Origin: Maribellus comscasis
GTDB taxonomy: Bacteria > Bacteroidota > Bacteroidia > Bacteroidales > Prolixibacteraceae
Direction: 5' to 3'
DNA: 64,000 bases
Assembly: GCF_009762775.1 (NCBI RefSeq)
Contig: NZ_CP046401.1
Location: 2,790,001-2,854,000 of the forward strand
Shown one piece after another: positions 53,646 to 63,375 of the stretch (the stretch's first letter is position 1; each line of letters begins with the position of its first letter). Under the pieces are notes generated by a model, which was given only the letters and a program-made list of their open reading frames with translations, searched no databases and was not told the origin of the DNA. A program made the translations under genes and the position numbers.

Positions 53646-54536
53646 TTAATTTACCCTGATCTCTTCATATTTCTCGGGTATTCTCAAACTAAAAGATTTT
53701 ACTTTTTCGGTAGAAAAACCACTCATTCTTACTTTTAAATTGACATCATTTTCGGGCGAATTGAAATTCATATCAATCAGGCCCGGATAATCCTTTTTCT
53801 CAAATTCCTCAAAATCGTCGAATGTAAGTAACAACTGCCGTTCGTTTGTTTTGTCTTCAATAATTAGCTTTGTTAAAGCAAAATTTACCGGTTCAAAAAA
53901 CATTTTTTGAAGAATCAAAGCATCCTCATCCAATCTTTTTAACCTGCGATCTGCTTTAACCGTTTTTCCCTTCTCTTCTATCTTTACCAACTTCCTCTCT
54001 TTCTCTGACTGTAGCACGTAATGTCCGTTTTCAATAAACGAATCAAATGTTTTAAAGTCACGGTCTTTCGGATCATTTCTGTAAGAAAACGCATTGTTCG
54101 AAATAATAGACTGAATGGTGGCAAAATCAAGGTCAATATTCAATACCTTACTTAAATAGGAATAGTCATCAATAAAAAAATTTTTGTCGATGTAATTTAC
54201 ATATTTTACACTGTCGGGAGTAAGCAAAACTCTTCCTACCGGAATATTTAGTTTACTTATTGAAACTAAAATTTTATTGTCGCGGTGTGCTCTAAGGTTT
54301 ACTTTAAAACTGGCTTTCGAAAAATTATCGGAAAACTGGCAGTTAATTCTTTTAATTGAAAAATAGCTGTAATCAAACGCATTCTTTTCTACTTGTTTTA
54401 GCAGTTTTCCGGTGCTCATAGGTTTTGCCTCAACCATTTCAATATTTCGTGCAGTACGGCAAGAAGAAAATCCTAAAAGCCCGAGTAGAATCATAAAAAA
54501 CGGAAACTTTATTCCGCCCATCAAACCTACCTTCAT
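53646..54536 (-). CDS. DUF4292 lipoprotein
   Basis: 296 residues with a lipobox GFSSC at about 22-26. The core is beta-rich and LolA/LolB-like, with stretches such as RINCQFSDNFSKASFKVNLRAH and VNYIDKNFFIDDYSYL. DUF4292 proteins stand between the TPR protein and the EnvC-like gene in many Bacteroidota, and are probably involved in lipoprotein or envelope handling. It starts immediately after the TPR gene. Confidence 0.88.
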   Translation of the reverse strand: MKVGLMGGIKFPFFMILLGLLGFSSCRTARNIEMVEAKPMSTGKLLKQVEKNAFDYSYFSIKRINCQFSDNFSKASFKVNLRAHRDNKILVSISKLNIPVGRVLLTPDSVKYVNYIDKNFFIDDYSYLSKVLNIDLDFATIQSIISNNAFSYRNDPKDRDFKTFDSFIENGHYVLQSEKERKLVKIEEKGKTVKADRRLKRLDEDALILQKMFFEPVNFALTKLIIEDKTNERQLLLTFDDFEEFEKKDYPGLIDMNFNSPENDVNLKVRMSGFSTEKVKSFSLRIPEKYEEIRVN

Positions 54537-56306
54537 TTATTCTTCAATGTATTTTTGTTCCTTTATTTTACGTTCCAAAACCTCGGAAGTACTTCCGCTG
54601 TTTTTTGCTTTTTCCCAGAACTGTTTGGCTTCGTCCAGTTTTTGAAGCATAAATAGAATATCACCATAATGTTCCAGCAATGTGGGGTTATCCTGACCTC
54701 CGTTATTTATTGCAGATTGCATATAAAATTTTGCGAGAGAATATTCACCCTTTTTAAACAGCACCCAGGCGTGTGTATCCAAATACGTCGGATTATCCGG
54801 AAACCGTTCAACCACTTTTCCACTCATCCTCTCCGCCTTATCCAGATTTTTTCCTGCAACCGACAAATAGTAAGCATAATTATTAAGTGCAATATAATTA
54901 TCAGGGTCTAGTTCAACAGCTTTATCGAAAAATCCAAAAGCCTCCTCCTGATTTCCCAATTTATAAATTGCTTCTCCTTTTAACATTAAAAACTGACCTT
55001 GCAATTGTGGGTTATCAACAACATAATCCAGTCCTTCTTCCACGATGGTTTTGGTTTCCTCAAATTTTTCGAGTTGAATACAGGCAATAGCGTGCAAAAA
55101 GTAGGTTTGTGGTTGGTTGGGAAATAATTCAAATGCTTTTTCACTGTGTTTGTACAATCCTTCCCAATCCTGTAAATCATTATCAATAAACAAAATACGT
55201 TCCCATACCATGTAGTCACTTTGTTCAATTTCCAGAGCTTTCAGCATTTGTTCACGGGCTTTTTCCAGCTCATTCTTTTTCAAAAAATAATCAGCATAAA
55301 TGGTGCGAACTAAAAACTCATCGGGATATTGTTCCAGTAGCAATTGAATAAGCTCCTGTTCTTTTTTATCGGTTATTTTTGATTCTTCACGATTGGAAGT
55401 AAGCATCATATACATTTGAAGTTTCGTCTGAATATCGACTTCTTCACTTTTAAACCCCTCTTTGGTCTCTTCAAATGATTTTTCTTCATCCCCGTTTTCC
55501 AAGTAAAAATTCGCCAGTGAAAAATGCACAAAACCATTTTCAGGCTCCATTTGCTGAATTTTTTTGTAGTATTTTAATGCATTTTCAGAATCTCCCTGGC
55601 TTTGGTACAAATCGGCGAGTAAACCATAATATTTTGTTTCTGCCGGATTGTATTCAATAAGTTTTTCGATTTCCTCAAAGGCCTCCTCAACCTTTCCCAT
55701 AGAAAGATAAATTTGCTGCTTCTCAACAGAAATTTGCTCATTAATGCCTGTTTTTTCTTCCATTGCATCGTAAGCTTTAACAGCCTCTTCAAATTCCTCT
55801 GCATTGGCAAGCAGAGCCGCTCTCATATACAAATATTCGAGGTTCTCGGGATCAGTTTTTACCAGTTCGGTATATATTTCTGCTGCCTCAGAAAATTTTC
55901 GTTGTTTCTGATAAATTTGAGCCAACAGCAATTTATACCATTTATTACCTGAATCGATACTGATTGCTTTTTCGAGCAACAAAGAAGCACTTGTAAAATC
56001 GTTATTTGCCGCATGAATATTTGCCAGCTCATACATTGCTGATGAAGAGTTTGGATCAATATCAAGACAACTGGACAACAATTGGATTGCCTTTTGCGCA
56101 TTTCCAAACATCTTTTGTTTTAAAGCCTCAACAAATAAATATTCAAACTCTTTCTGTTTCCGTTCGTCTAATTCCTGTTCTTCTGTAAGAGTAACTTCCG
56201 TTTCCTGAACCACAGGTTCTTTCTGTGCAACAGTTTTAACCCCTGAGCATGAAAACAGCAATGAAGTTAAGCCAACAACACTACCCAAAAATATTATCCT
56301 TTTCAT
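54537..56306 (-). CDS. TPR-repeat lipoprotein
   Basis: About 589 residues from ATG 56306 (MKRIIFLG); the longer frame to 56345 starts at GTG inside dut. The lipobox is LLFSC. About twelve tetratricopeptide repeats fill the rest (for example KAISIDSGNKWYKLLLAQIY, KAVELDPDNYIALNNYAYYL, LDTHAWVLFKKGEYSLAKFY). It is a periplasmic or outer-membrane scaffold in the dut-TPR-DUF4292-EnvC order. It follows dut by 4 bp. Confidence 0.9.
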   Translation of the reverse strand: MKRIIFLGSVVGLTSLLFSCSGVKTVAQKEPVVQETEVTLTEEQELDERKQKEFEYLFVEALKQKMFGNAQKAIQLLSSCLDIDPNSSSAMYELANIHAANNDFTSASLLLEKAISIDSGNKWYKLLLAQIYQKQRKFSEAAEIYTELVKTDPENLEYLYMRAALLANAEEFEEAVKAYDAMEEKTGINEQISVEKQQIYLSMGKVEEAFEEIEKLIEYNPAETKYYGLLADLYQSQGDSENALKYYKKIQQMEPENGFVHFSLANFYLENGDEEKSFEETKEGFKSEEVDIQTKLQMYMMLTSNREESKITDKKEQELIQLLLEQYPDEFLVRTIYADYFLKKNELEKAREQMLKALEIEQSDYMVWERILFIDNDLQDWEGLYKHSEKAFELFPNQPQTYFLHAIACIQLEKFEETKTIVEEGLDYVVDNPQLQGQFLMLKGEAIYKLGNQEEAFGFFDKAVELDPDNYIALNNYAYYLSVAGKNLDKAERMSGKVVERFPDNPTYLDTHAWVLFKKGEYSLAKFYMQSAINNGGQDNPTLLEHYGDILFMLQKLDEAKQFWEKAKNSGSTSEVLERKIKEQKYIEE

Positions 56307-56310
56307 TGTT

Positions 56311-56745
56311 TTAATTTTTACCGGTGTGGCCAAAACCACCTGCACCTCTGACTGTTTCTTCCAACACCTCTACCAAATTCCATTCCACAGTTTCGTGAGC
56401 AGCCACAACCATCTGGCATATCCTTTCTCCATTTTCAATAACAAAATCTTCTTGCGAAAGGTTAATCAAAATAACACCAATTTCTCCCCTGTAATCTGCA
56501 TCAATGGTTCCGGGTGTGTTTAAAACCGTAATTCCCTTTTTTAATGCCAGTCCGCTTCTTGGTCTGATTTGTGCTTCGTATCCTTTGGGAATTTCAACAA
56601 ACAAACCTGTTGGGATTAATTTTCTTTCCAGTGGCTTTAACACCACCGGCTCCTGAAGGTAAGCCCTTAAATCCATTCCTGCCGACAGTTCAGTACTATA
56701 CGCCGGCAAATCATTATTCGATTTATTAACGATTTTAATCTGCAT
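56311..56745 (-). CDS. dut: dUTP diphosphatase
   Basis: 144 residues. The five trimeric dUTPase motifs can be followed: [39 protein letters not shown] and the C-terminal [12 protein letters not shown] arm. It removes dUTP and supplies dUMP for thymidylate synthesis. The link to the downstream envelope genes is by position only. Confidence 0.97.
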   Translation of the reverse strand: MQIKIVNKSNNDLPAYSTELSAGMDLRAYLQEPVVLKPLERKLIPTGLFVEIPKGYEAQIRPRSGLALKKGITVLNTPGTIDADYRGEIGVILINLSQEDFVIENGERICQMVVAAHETVEWNLVEVLEETVRGAGGFGHTGKN

Positions 56746-56854
56746 CTGAAACCTGAATTTTAAAAGACCGCTAAGATACTAATTTACCAGAGAATGCCGT
56801 GTGAATTAACATTATTTATCAAATACAACTAAATTTTAATTGATTGGATCACAA

Positions 56855-57982
56855 TTAAATAATCATCAGATTTGACAAAATGTCATCTGAAATAAAAAGT
56901 CCTTTTCGTGTAAATGTAAAATTTCCATTTTCTTTTTTTATCAGTTCCATTTGCAAATAATTTTCTATTTCTTTTTGAAAAGCATTTAATACTTGTGAGC
57001 CAAATATATTCCTAATCTCCTGTTCCTGTATGCCCCACTTTGTCCTCATCCGGGTTAAAATATATTCGTTAAACTTTTCATTTTCAGAAAGAACTTCTTC
57101 TTCAAAAAAAGGCAAGTTATTTTCCTGAGCTTTTAAATATCCTTCGAGATGCGCCATATTCCATTGTCGCGAATTTCCGTTGAAAGAGTGGGCCGATGGA
57201 CCTAGCCCGAGGTATTTTTTGCCTGTCCAGTACGAAGTATTGTGTTTTGAATAGAGGTGATTTTTGGCAAAATTTGAAATCTCGTAATGTTCAAATCCGT
57301 ATCTTTCCGCAGTTTCTATTAAAATCTCAAACTGTTCCACACTTTCCTTTTCGTCCAGCTCTTTTAATGTTCCTTTTTTGAGCCAGGTATAAAAAGGAGT
57401 TCCCTGGTGATAGGTCAAATGATACGCAGAAAGATGTAGAAAAGGAAGCGAAAAAATTTGTTTCAATGTACTTTTCCACTGATTTATTGTAAGTTCGGGC
57501 AAACCATAAATTAAATCAACACTAAGATTTTGAAAGCCTGCTTTTTGGGCATCATTTACCGAAGCAATTGCCTGCTGAACATCATGGCGGCGATTCATTC
57601 GTTTTAAATGTTCATTCTGCAGTGCCTGTAAACCAATACTTAAACGGTTAACTCCTGCCTGGTACAGTGTTTCTAAATAATTAACAGTTAAATCATCAGG
57701 ATTGGCTTCAAATGTAACTTCAGCTTCTTTTACAATTTCGAACTCTTTTCTGAAAAATTGTAAAATTTCTGCCAGTTCGTTCCCGTTTAAAACCGAAGGT
57801 GTGCCTCCTCCAAAATAAATGGTTTCTATCTTTTCACTACCTGCATAATCTTTTCTTTTCCTGGCTTCCTGCTGAATAGCCTTGATAAATCTTGGTGTTT
57901 GCCCGGTATTTACAGTTTTATAAAAATCGCAGTAATAACATTTTTGTCGACAAAATGGGATATGAATATAAATACCTGCCAT
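56855..57982 (-). CDS. hemW: Radical SAM family heme chaperone HemW
   Basis: 375 residues. The radical-SAM cysteines are C11, C15 and C18 in PFCRQKCYYCDF. The residue after the third cysteine is Asp, not the CxC found in HemN, which marks HemW. FGGGTPS and the HemN-like C-terminal domain follow. HemW binds and delivers heme, so it links to the heme island although it is about 36 kb away. It is separated from dut by 109 bp of AT-rich DNA with no visible element. Confidence 0.92.
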   Translation of the reverse strand: MAGIYIHIPFCRQKCYYCDFYKTVNTGQTPRFIKAIQQEARKRKDYAGSEKIETIYFGGGTPSVLNGNELAEILQFFRKEFEIVKEAEVTFEANPDDLTVNYLETLYQAGVNRLSIGLQALQNEHLKRMNRRHDVQQAIASVNDAQKAGFQNLSVDLIYGLPELTINQWKSTLKQIFSLPFLHLSAYHLTYHQGTPFYTWLKKGTLKELDEKESVEQFEILIETAERYGFEHYEISNFAKNHLYSKHNTSYWTGKKYLGLGPSAHSFNGNSRQWNMAHLEGYLKAQENNLPFFEEEVLSENEKFNEYILTRMRTKWGIQEQEIRNIFGSQVLNAFQKEIENYLQMELIKKENGNFTFTRKGLFISDDILSNLMII

Positions 57983-58022
57983 ACTTTTTGTTTATTTGCC
58001 TGTAAATATAAACTTCCAATAA

Positions 58023-58400
58023 ATGAAAATTACATTTTTTATAAAACCGTTTATCTGGCTTGCATTAATATGCTACGGTTTATTTTTGCCCGCAAAAGAC
58101 CTTCCTGTAAAACCATTATTACAAATCCCCCATTTTGACAAGATGGTTCATTTTGGTCTTTTCTTTGTTTTTAGTCTGTTGTTATTCAGACCTTTTAAAA
58201 AGCTTGAAACCAGATATTTACTTTGGGCTCCTCTTTCTGCTATTTTGTTAAGTGGTTTTCTGGAATCAATTCAACGAACGATTTCAGCGACCAGAAGCAG
58301 CAATATATATGATTTTATAGCAAATACGTCAGGGATTTTATTCTCAATCGTAGCTTTTCAATTTTTTATTTCCGGGAAAAAATGGGAAAAACTTTTTTAA
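58023..58400 (+). CDS. VanZ-family membrane protein
   Basis: 125 residues, four hydrophobic segments. DKMVHFGLFFVFSLLLF and SGFLESIQRTISATRSSNIYDFIANTSGILFSIVAF carry the VanZ-like HF...E...R...D.AN signature. The family's role is unknown beyond the teicoplanin-resistance namesake. It is divergent from hemW by 40 bp and overlaps the convergent Rrf2 gene by 4 bp. Confidence 0.88.
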   Translation: MKITFFIKPFIWLALICYGLFLPAKDLPVKPLLQIPHFDKMVHFGLFFVFSLLLFRPFKKLETRYLLWAPLSAILLSGFLESIQRTISATRSSNIYDFIANTSGILFSIVAFQFFISGKKWEKLF

Positions 58401-58840
58401 AGCCTCACCAAATCTTCAAATTTATCGATATCCTTGCTAATGGTTTCCAAAGTGGTTTTTTGATAGAAACTTGATATCTCTCCCCTTAGTTTATCGTACT
58501 GTGCGTGAACCGGACACAATGGTTTTGAAGGATCGTGTGTTTTACAAGGCTCAAGGCTAATTAAACAGTTGGTAAAAAATTCCTCTCCATCAACCTTTAT
58601 AACAATATCCCAAAGCGTAATTTCATCTGTTTTTTTCGCAATAGCAAATCCTCCGTTTGGACCTTTAGTTGAAACAAGTAACTTTTGTTTTACCAGGTTC
58701 TGTAAAATCTTTCCTAAAAAAGGAGACGAGAGTCCAAGATCCTCCGAAATTTTTTTAATCCCTATTCGTTTATCATCTTCGGAAAATTTCCCTAAATATA
58801 TCAATGCCCGGAGTGCATATTTACAAGTATTCGACAACAT
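58397..58840 (-). CDS. Rrf2-family transcriptional regulator
   Basis: 147 residues with an N-terminal winged helix (KYALRALIYLGKF, LGLSSPFLGKILQNLVKQKLL, STKGPNGGFAIAKK). The cluster cysteines C92, C99 and C109 (CLISLEPC, then PLCPVH) fit an iron-sulfur sensor of the IscR/NsrR kind, with slightly unusual C-x6-C-x9-C spacing. It follows LutB by 13 bp and may regulate that operon in response to iron, oxygen or nitric oxide. The target site is not identified. Confidence 0.92.
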   Translation of the reverse strand: MLSNTCKYALRALIYLGKFSEDDKRIGIKKISEDLGLSSPFLGKILQNLVKQKLLVSTKGPNGGFAIAKKTDEITLWDIVIKVDGEEFFTNCLISLEPCKTHDPSKPLCPVHAQYDKLRGEISSFYQKTTLETISKDIDKFEDLVRL

Positions 58841-58853
58841 AACAATATTAGTT

Positions 58854-60224
58854 TTAAATTTTGTTTAACTTCTTTAATTTACTAAACGACTGTTTTGCAA
58901 ACGAGGGTTTTGTTTTTTCTTTTCCTAAAATTTTCGGGTTTAAATGTAATAAACTGTTTTTAACATTCCCATTAACAGCATCAAGGTTTTTACGTTTTTT
59001 GAAGGCAAATTCATACATTTTCATCCCAAAATCCCATTTTGAACCACTCAGGCTCATTTCTACACTTGTTTTCCGGTTATTAAGCAGCAATTCGTGTAAA
59101 GGTATCTTTACCGGGCATACTTCGGAACAAGCTCCACAAACGGTACATGCAAAACTCAGATGGTCGTAATTTTTAAAACCATTAAAGAAGGGGGAAATAA
59201 TTGACCCGATTGGTCCGCTGTAAGTAGTATTATAGGTGTAGCCACCTACATTTCGGTAAATGGGGCAAGCATTTAAACATGCTCCGCAACGGATACATTT
59301 TAAAGCCTGCGATTGTTCGCTGGTCTGAGCTATTTCGGTTCTGTTATTATCCAACAAAACCACAAACATCTTTTCAGGTCCATTATTTTCATTTGATTTT
59401 TTAGGACCGGTTAAAAGTGAATTATAAACAGTAACCTGCTGACCTGTGCCCAAAGCAGAAAGCAAGGGAAAAAACAACGGTAGATCTTTTACTGAGGGTA
59501 AAACTTTTTCAATTCCCGAAATTACAATATGTATATTAGGGAAGGAGACTGACATAAAACCATTTCCCTCATTTTCAGTCAACGCAATACCACCAACATC
59601 AGCAACAAGAAAATTTGCACCGGTTACACCGATTTCGGCCGATGTAAACTGTTTTCTCAACTTATCCCGAACAAAAAGAGTAAGTTCTTCAGGAGTTGAA
59701 TGCAGCGGTGTATCAAATTTCTCGTTAAAAAGCCGGGCAACATCTTCTTTTGATTTATGCATGGCCGGAGTTAAAATATGGTAAGGCTTTTCACCCGCCA
59801 CCTGAACAATAAATTCTCCTAAATCTGTTTCAACAGGCTCAACACCGATTTTCTCCACATTTTCGTTCAACTCTATTTCTTCCGAAATCATGGATTTACT
59901 TTTAACCAGTAAGTTTGCACTATTTTCCTTCAAAATCCGGTTTATTTCACCAATAGCTTCCTTACTGTCGCGAGCCCATAAAACCTCTATCCCATTATTT
60001 TCAGCATTCCTTTCAAATTCTTCAAGATATGTTGCCAAATTTTTTACTACATCCGACTTTATATAAGAAGCCCGTTGCTTTGCCAGTTCCATATTTTTAT
60101 AGCGTAGTTTTCCTTTGGCAACGGCAGCATTATATCTCGAAATATTAAAATTTATCGTCTTCCGATGTTTTTTGTCGAAAGAAATGGAGGATTCTTTCAG
60201 AAATATTTTTTTGTTTTCCGACAT
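58854..60224 (-). CDS. LutB-like iron-sulfur protein
   Basis: 456 residues. The N-terminal half is the LutB/YkgF domain (LVKSKSMISEEIELNE, GVTGANFLVADVGGIAL). It is followed by two 4Fe-4S motifs, CIRCGACLNACPIYRNVGG and CTVCGACSEVCPVKIP, and the C-terminal domain. LutABC oxidises L-lactate. LutA and LutC are not next to it here, so the partner subunits are elsewhere or the protein has another role. It begins 1 bp after rpiB. Confidence 0.9.
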   Translation of the reverse strand: MSENKKIFLKESSISFDKKHRKTINFNISRYNAAVAKGKLRYKNMELAKQRASYIKSDVVKNLATYLEEFERNAENNGIEVLWARDSKEAIGEINRILKENSANLLVKSKSMISEEIELNENVEKIGVEPVETDLGEFIVQVAGEKPYHILTPAMHKSKEDVARLFNEKFDTPLHSTPEELTLFVRDKLRKQFTSAEIGVTGANFLVADVGGIALTENEGNGFMSVSFPNIHIVISGIEKVLPSVKDLPLFFPLLSALGTGQQVTVYNSLLTGPKKSNENNGPEKMFVVLLDNNRTEIAQTSEQSQALKCIRCGACLNACPIYRNVGGYTYNTTYSGPIGSIISPFFNGFKNYDHLSFACTVCGACSEVCPVKIPLHELLLNNRKTSVEMSLSGSKWDFGMKMYEFAFKKRKNLDAVNGNVKNSLLHLNPKILGKEKTKPSFAKQSFSKLKKLNKI

Positions 60225-60225
60225 A

Positions 60226-60675
60226 TTACTCTATAGGAATTTTTTTTATTCTTCTGGCATGACGCCCACCTTCAAATTCGGCAGATAAATATGCTTCTAC
60301 GATATCAATCGTTTCTTTTTCATTAACAAATCTACCGGGAATAGCACAAATATTTGCATCGTTGTGTTGTTTTGAAAGCACTGCAATTTCAACATTCCAG
60401 CACAAAGCCGAGCGAACATTTTGATATTTGTTTGCTGTAATACTGATACCCTGTCCACTTCCGCAAAAAGTTATACCTTTTTCATATTCGCCATTATCTA
60501 TCGCTTTTCCTATTTTATGGGCAAAATCGGGATAATCGCAGCTCTCCTCAGAAAAACATCCAAAATCTTTGTAGGATATTCCCTTTTCCTGCAAATATTT
60601 TATTGTTACCTGTTTTTTATCAAAACCGGCATGATCGCTTGCCAGGGCAATTGCTTTGCCTCCTAAATATTTCAT
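60226..60675 (-). CDS. rpiB: Ribose-5-phosphate isomerase B
   Basis: 149 residues. ALASDHAGFDKK at the start, GITFCGSGQGISITANK with the catalytic cysteine, and CAIPGRFVN are classical RpiB motifs. It interconverts ribulose and ribose 5-phosphate. It follows the flippase gene by 27 bp. Confidence 0.96.
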   Translation of the reverse strand: MKYLGGKAIALASDHAGFDKKQVTIKYLQEKGISYKDFGCFSEESCDYPDFAHKIGKAIDNGEYEKGITFCGSGQGISITANKYQNVRSALCWNVEIAVLSKQHNDANICAIPGRFVNEKETIDIVEAYLSAEFEGGRHARRIKKIPIE

Positions 60676-60702
60676 GCTGACAAATTTAATAGTTTTTGGT
60701 AT

Positions 60703-62217
60703 TTATTTCTTTTTACTGAATTTAAATAAGGATCTAATTCTCCTTTTCTCCAAAATATAGAATGAATAAATAAAAAGTATCACAAATAGTGTGTGAATCG
60801 GAAACTTCATTTTCCCTGGTAGTTTGTGTGTAAAAAATGAAAGGAAAAAAATAACACCGGCAATTAAAAAGTATAATCCTATCCGCTTCAAATTATATGG
60901 AATTGGATAATACTTCTGCCCTAAAAAATATGAAATCACCATCATTGTAAAAAAACATACAAGAACAGTAAATGCAGAGCCTTTGTAGCCATATGCGGGA
61001 ATTAGAATTACATTTAAAACAATGGTTACTACCGCTCCAAAAATAGATATATAAGCCCCAAAACGTGTTAAATCACTAAGTTTATACCACATGGAAAGGG
61101 CAAAATAAATTCCAAAAAATAAATTGGCCAACAGTATAAGCGGAACAACCGAAAAACCTTCGTCATAAGTATCAGGAATAATCAATTTTATGACATCGAT
61201 ATAAAGTGTCATTCCCAAAAAAATGAGCAGCCCAAACACTACAAAATACTTCATAATGTCGGCATGAATATTTTTATCGTCTTTGCTTTCGGCCTGCGAA
61301 AAGAAAAAAGGCTCAAAAGCATACCTGAAAGCCTGAATAAACATATTCATTAAAACAGCAATTTTAACAGCTGCACCGTAAATTCCGATCTGCTCCATCG
61401 GATTTTTACTTTCAGGCAACAAAAAGCGAATCAAAATTTTATCAATATTCTGATTTACCATGCCTGCCAAACCAACAATTAAAATAGGAAAAGAATAACT
61501 CAGCATTTTCAGCAAAAGTTTTCCATTAAAATGAAAGTTAATCTTAATAATTTCGGGAAACAATAATAAAAGTGTAACCAAAGATGAAAGTAAATTCGAT
61601 ATAAAAACATAGCCCACACCTATTTCGGGCGAGTAAAAAATATTTAAAAATGAATCAGAATTATTTTCCAATACTTTGGGACACAACAAAAGAAAAAATA
61701 AATTAAAAGCAATGCTAAAACCTATGTTTACCAATTTAATAGAAGCGAATTTTAAGGGTCGGTTATTCAATCTGAGTCGGGCAAAAGGAATTGCAGTAAA
61801 AGCATCAACAGAAAGAATTACAGCAAACCATAAAATATATTCCGAATGATTGGGATATTGAATTAAACCTGCAATTGTATCTTTAAATCCTACTACAAAA
61901 AGTAAAAACAATAATGAGGTAAAAAATAACGAAATAAGTGAGGTGGAATATACTTTTTCCGGTTCACTGTTTTTTGAGGCAAAACGAAAATATCCGGTTT
62001 CCATTCCGTAGGTAAGCAATACCATAAAAAACGCCACATAAGAATACAGATTGGTTACAACGCCATACTCTTCAGGTGTAAAAAGCGAAACATAAAGCGG
62101 CATCAGCCACCAGTTCAGAAACCGGCCAACAATGCTACTCATTCCATAAATTACTGTGTCGCCTGCAAGTTTTTTAAATGGATTCAAATCCTTCAAATTT
62201 TGAAACAAAGATAGCAT
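60703..62217 (-). CDS. Polysaccharide flippase (Wzx/MATE-like)
   Basis: 504 residues with about fourteen membrane segments. The opening AGDTVIYGMSSIVGRFLNWWLMPLY and later FRYAFEPFFFSQAESKDD are typical of oligosaccharide flippases in Bacteroidota. It carries lipid-linked saccharides across the inner membrane, probably for lipopolysaccharide or capsule. In many relatives it precedes the dut/TPR/DUF4292 unit; here rpiB, lutB, rrf2 and hemW lie between. Confidence 0.9.
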   Translation of the reverse strand: MLSLFQNLKDLNPFKKLAGDTVIYGMSSIVGRFLNWWLMPLYVSLFTPEEYGVVTNLYSYVAFFMVLLTYGMETGYFRFASKNSEPEKVYSTSLISLFFTSLLFLLFVVGFKDTIAGLIQYPNHSEYILWFAVILSVDAFTAIPFARLRLNNRPLKFASIKLVNIGFSIAFNLFFLLLCPKVLENNSDSFLNIFYSPEIGVGYVFISNLLSSLVTLLLLFPEIIKINFHFNGKLLLKMLSYSFPILIVGLAGMVNQNIDKILIRFLLPESKNPMEQIGIYGAAVKIAVLMNMFIQAFRYAFEPFFFSQAESKDDKNIHADIMKYFVVFGLLIFLGMTLYIDVIKLIIPDTYDEGFSVVPLILLANLFFGIYFALSMWYKLSDLTRFGAYISIFGAVVTIVLNVILIPAYGYKGSAFTVLVCFFTMMVISYFLGQKYYPIPYNLKRIGLYFLIAGVIFFLSFFTHKLPGKMKFPIHTLFVILFIYSFYILEKRRIRSLFKFSKKK

Positions 62218-62301
62218 TCATATCTATTGAAAGAAGGAAATTACCCGAACGTTTCCTTTTATATTTTATCTTTGAAAAGATTAAAATAAAAGATGCAGCA
62301 C

Positions 62302-63375
62302 ATGAAAAAATCGGTTTTTCCCTTGGTACTTGTATTTAGTTTGTTTGTAACCTTTTTTTCCTGCTCAAATAAACCAAAACGTTCGCGCAAGCCGGTTAGC
62401 ACTATTGTTATTCAGCCGTCAAAAAAAAATTATGTCTTTGGCGAAAAAGTATCCGTTGAAGTAAAAACAAAGGTTAAAAACGGAGAAATAGAAAATATAC
62501 AGTTGTTTTATGAAAATCAGTTAATTAAAGAAAGTTCAGAACTTGAATTTACTGTTCCGGGTGTTGAACTAAACGCACTGGGAAACAACAATTTCAAAGT
62601 AGTTGCTACAAAAACCGATGGTGTTGATAATTCCCGGGTAAAAAGCATTCCGGTTGTTTCAGATGTTGTTCCGAAAAAATACAGTTACCAGATTATAAAC
62701 AACTATCCTCATTTAAAATCTTCGTTTACTGAAGGATTGGAATTTTACAAGGGATTTTTGTATGAAGGTACAGGAAATAACGGAGAATCACATTTAATGA
62801 AAATTAATATGCCAAACGGAAATGTGGTTCAAACCTATTCGCTCGATGAAATATATTTTGGTGAAGGAATTACAATTCTCAATAACAAAATTTATCAGCT
62901 TACCTACAAAGCGCAAAAAGGTTTTGTATATAATCTTTCCGATTTTGCACTTATCGACAGTTTTCAGTACAGTTCGCGCGAAGGATGGGGTTTAACCAAC
63001 GACGGAACCAACCTGATTATGGGTAACGGAACACACACTTTAACCTGGCTCAGCCCGGAAGATTTTTCTGTGATAAAAATGGTACAGGTTGCCGACAATA
63101 AGGGATTGGTAAATTTTATTAATGAACTGGAATACATCGATGGTAAAATTCTGGCTAATGTCTATACTACTAACCGCATTATTGAAATTGACGCTGAAAC
63201 AGGCAAAGTTATCCGGGAAATAAATTTGGACGGAATTATAAATATGTATACAAATCCATCGGATACACTAGATTATATGAACGGAATTGCTTACGACAAA
63301 GAAAATGACAGGTTATTTGTGACAGGAAAATACTGGCCTCGTCTTTTCGAAATAAAATTGATAGAATCAGAATAG
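62302..63375 (+). CDS. Glutaminyl-peptide cyclotransferase lipoprotein
   Basis: About 357 residues from ATG 62302; ATG 62293 is the alternative start. The lipobox is VTFFSC. The propeller shows [56 protein letters not shown] and [20 protein letters not shown], the bacterial/plant-type glutaminyl cyclase pattern. It turns N-terminal glutamine into pyroglutamate on exported proteins. Its last 9 bases overlap the converging ruvB gene. Confidence 0.92.
   Translation: MKKSVFPLVLVFSLFVTFFSCSNKPKRSRKPVSTIVIQPSKKNYVFGEKVSVEVKTKVKNGEIENIQLFYENQLIKESSELEFTVPGVELNALGNNNFKVVATKTDGVDNSRVKSIPVVSDVVPKKYSYQIINNYPHLKSSFTEGLEFYKGFLYEGTGNNGESHLMKINMPNGNVVQTYSLDEIYFGEGITILNNKIYQLTYKAQKGFVYNLSDFALIDSFQYSSREGWGLTNDGTNLIMGNGTHTLTWLSPEDFSVIKMVQVADNKGLVNFINELEYIDGKILANVYTTNRIIEIDAETGKVIREINLDGIINMYTNPSDTLDYMNGIAYDKENDRLFVTGKYWPRLFEIKLIESE

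Noticed and set aside
56855..57982. A second HemN
   Set aside because: It lacks the fourth cysteine after the radical-SAM triad and matches HemW.
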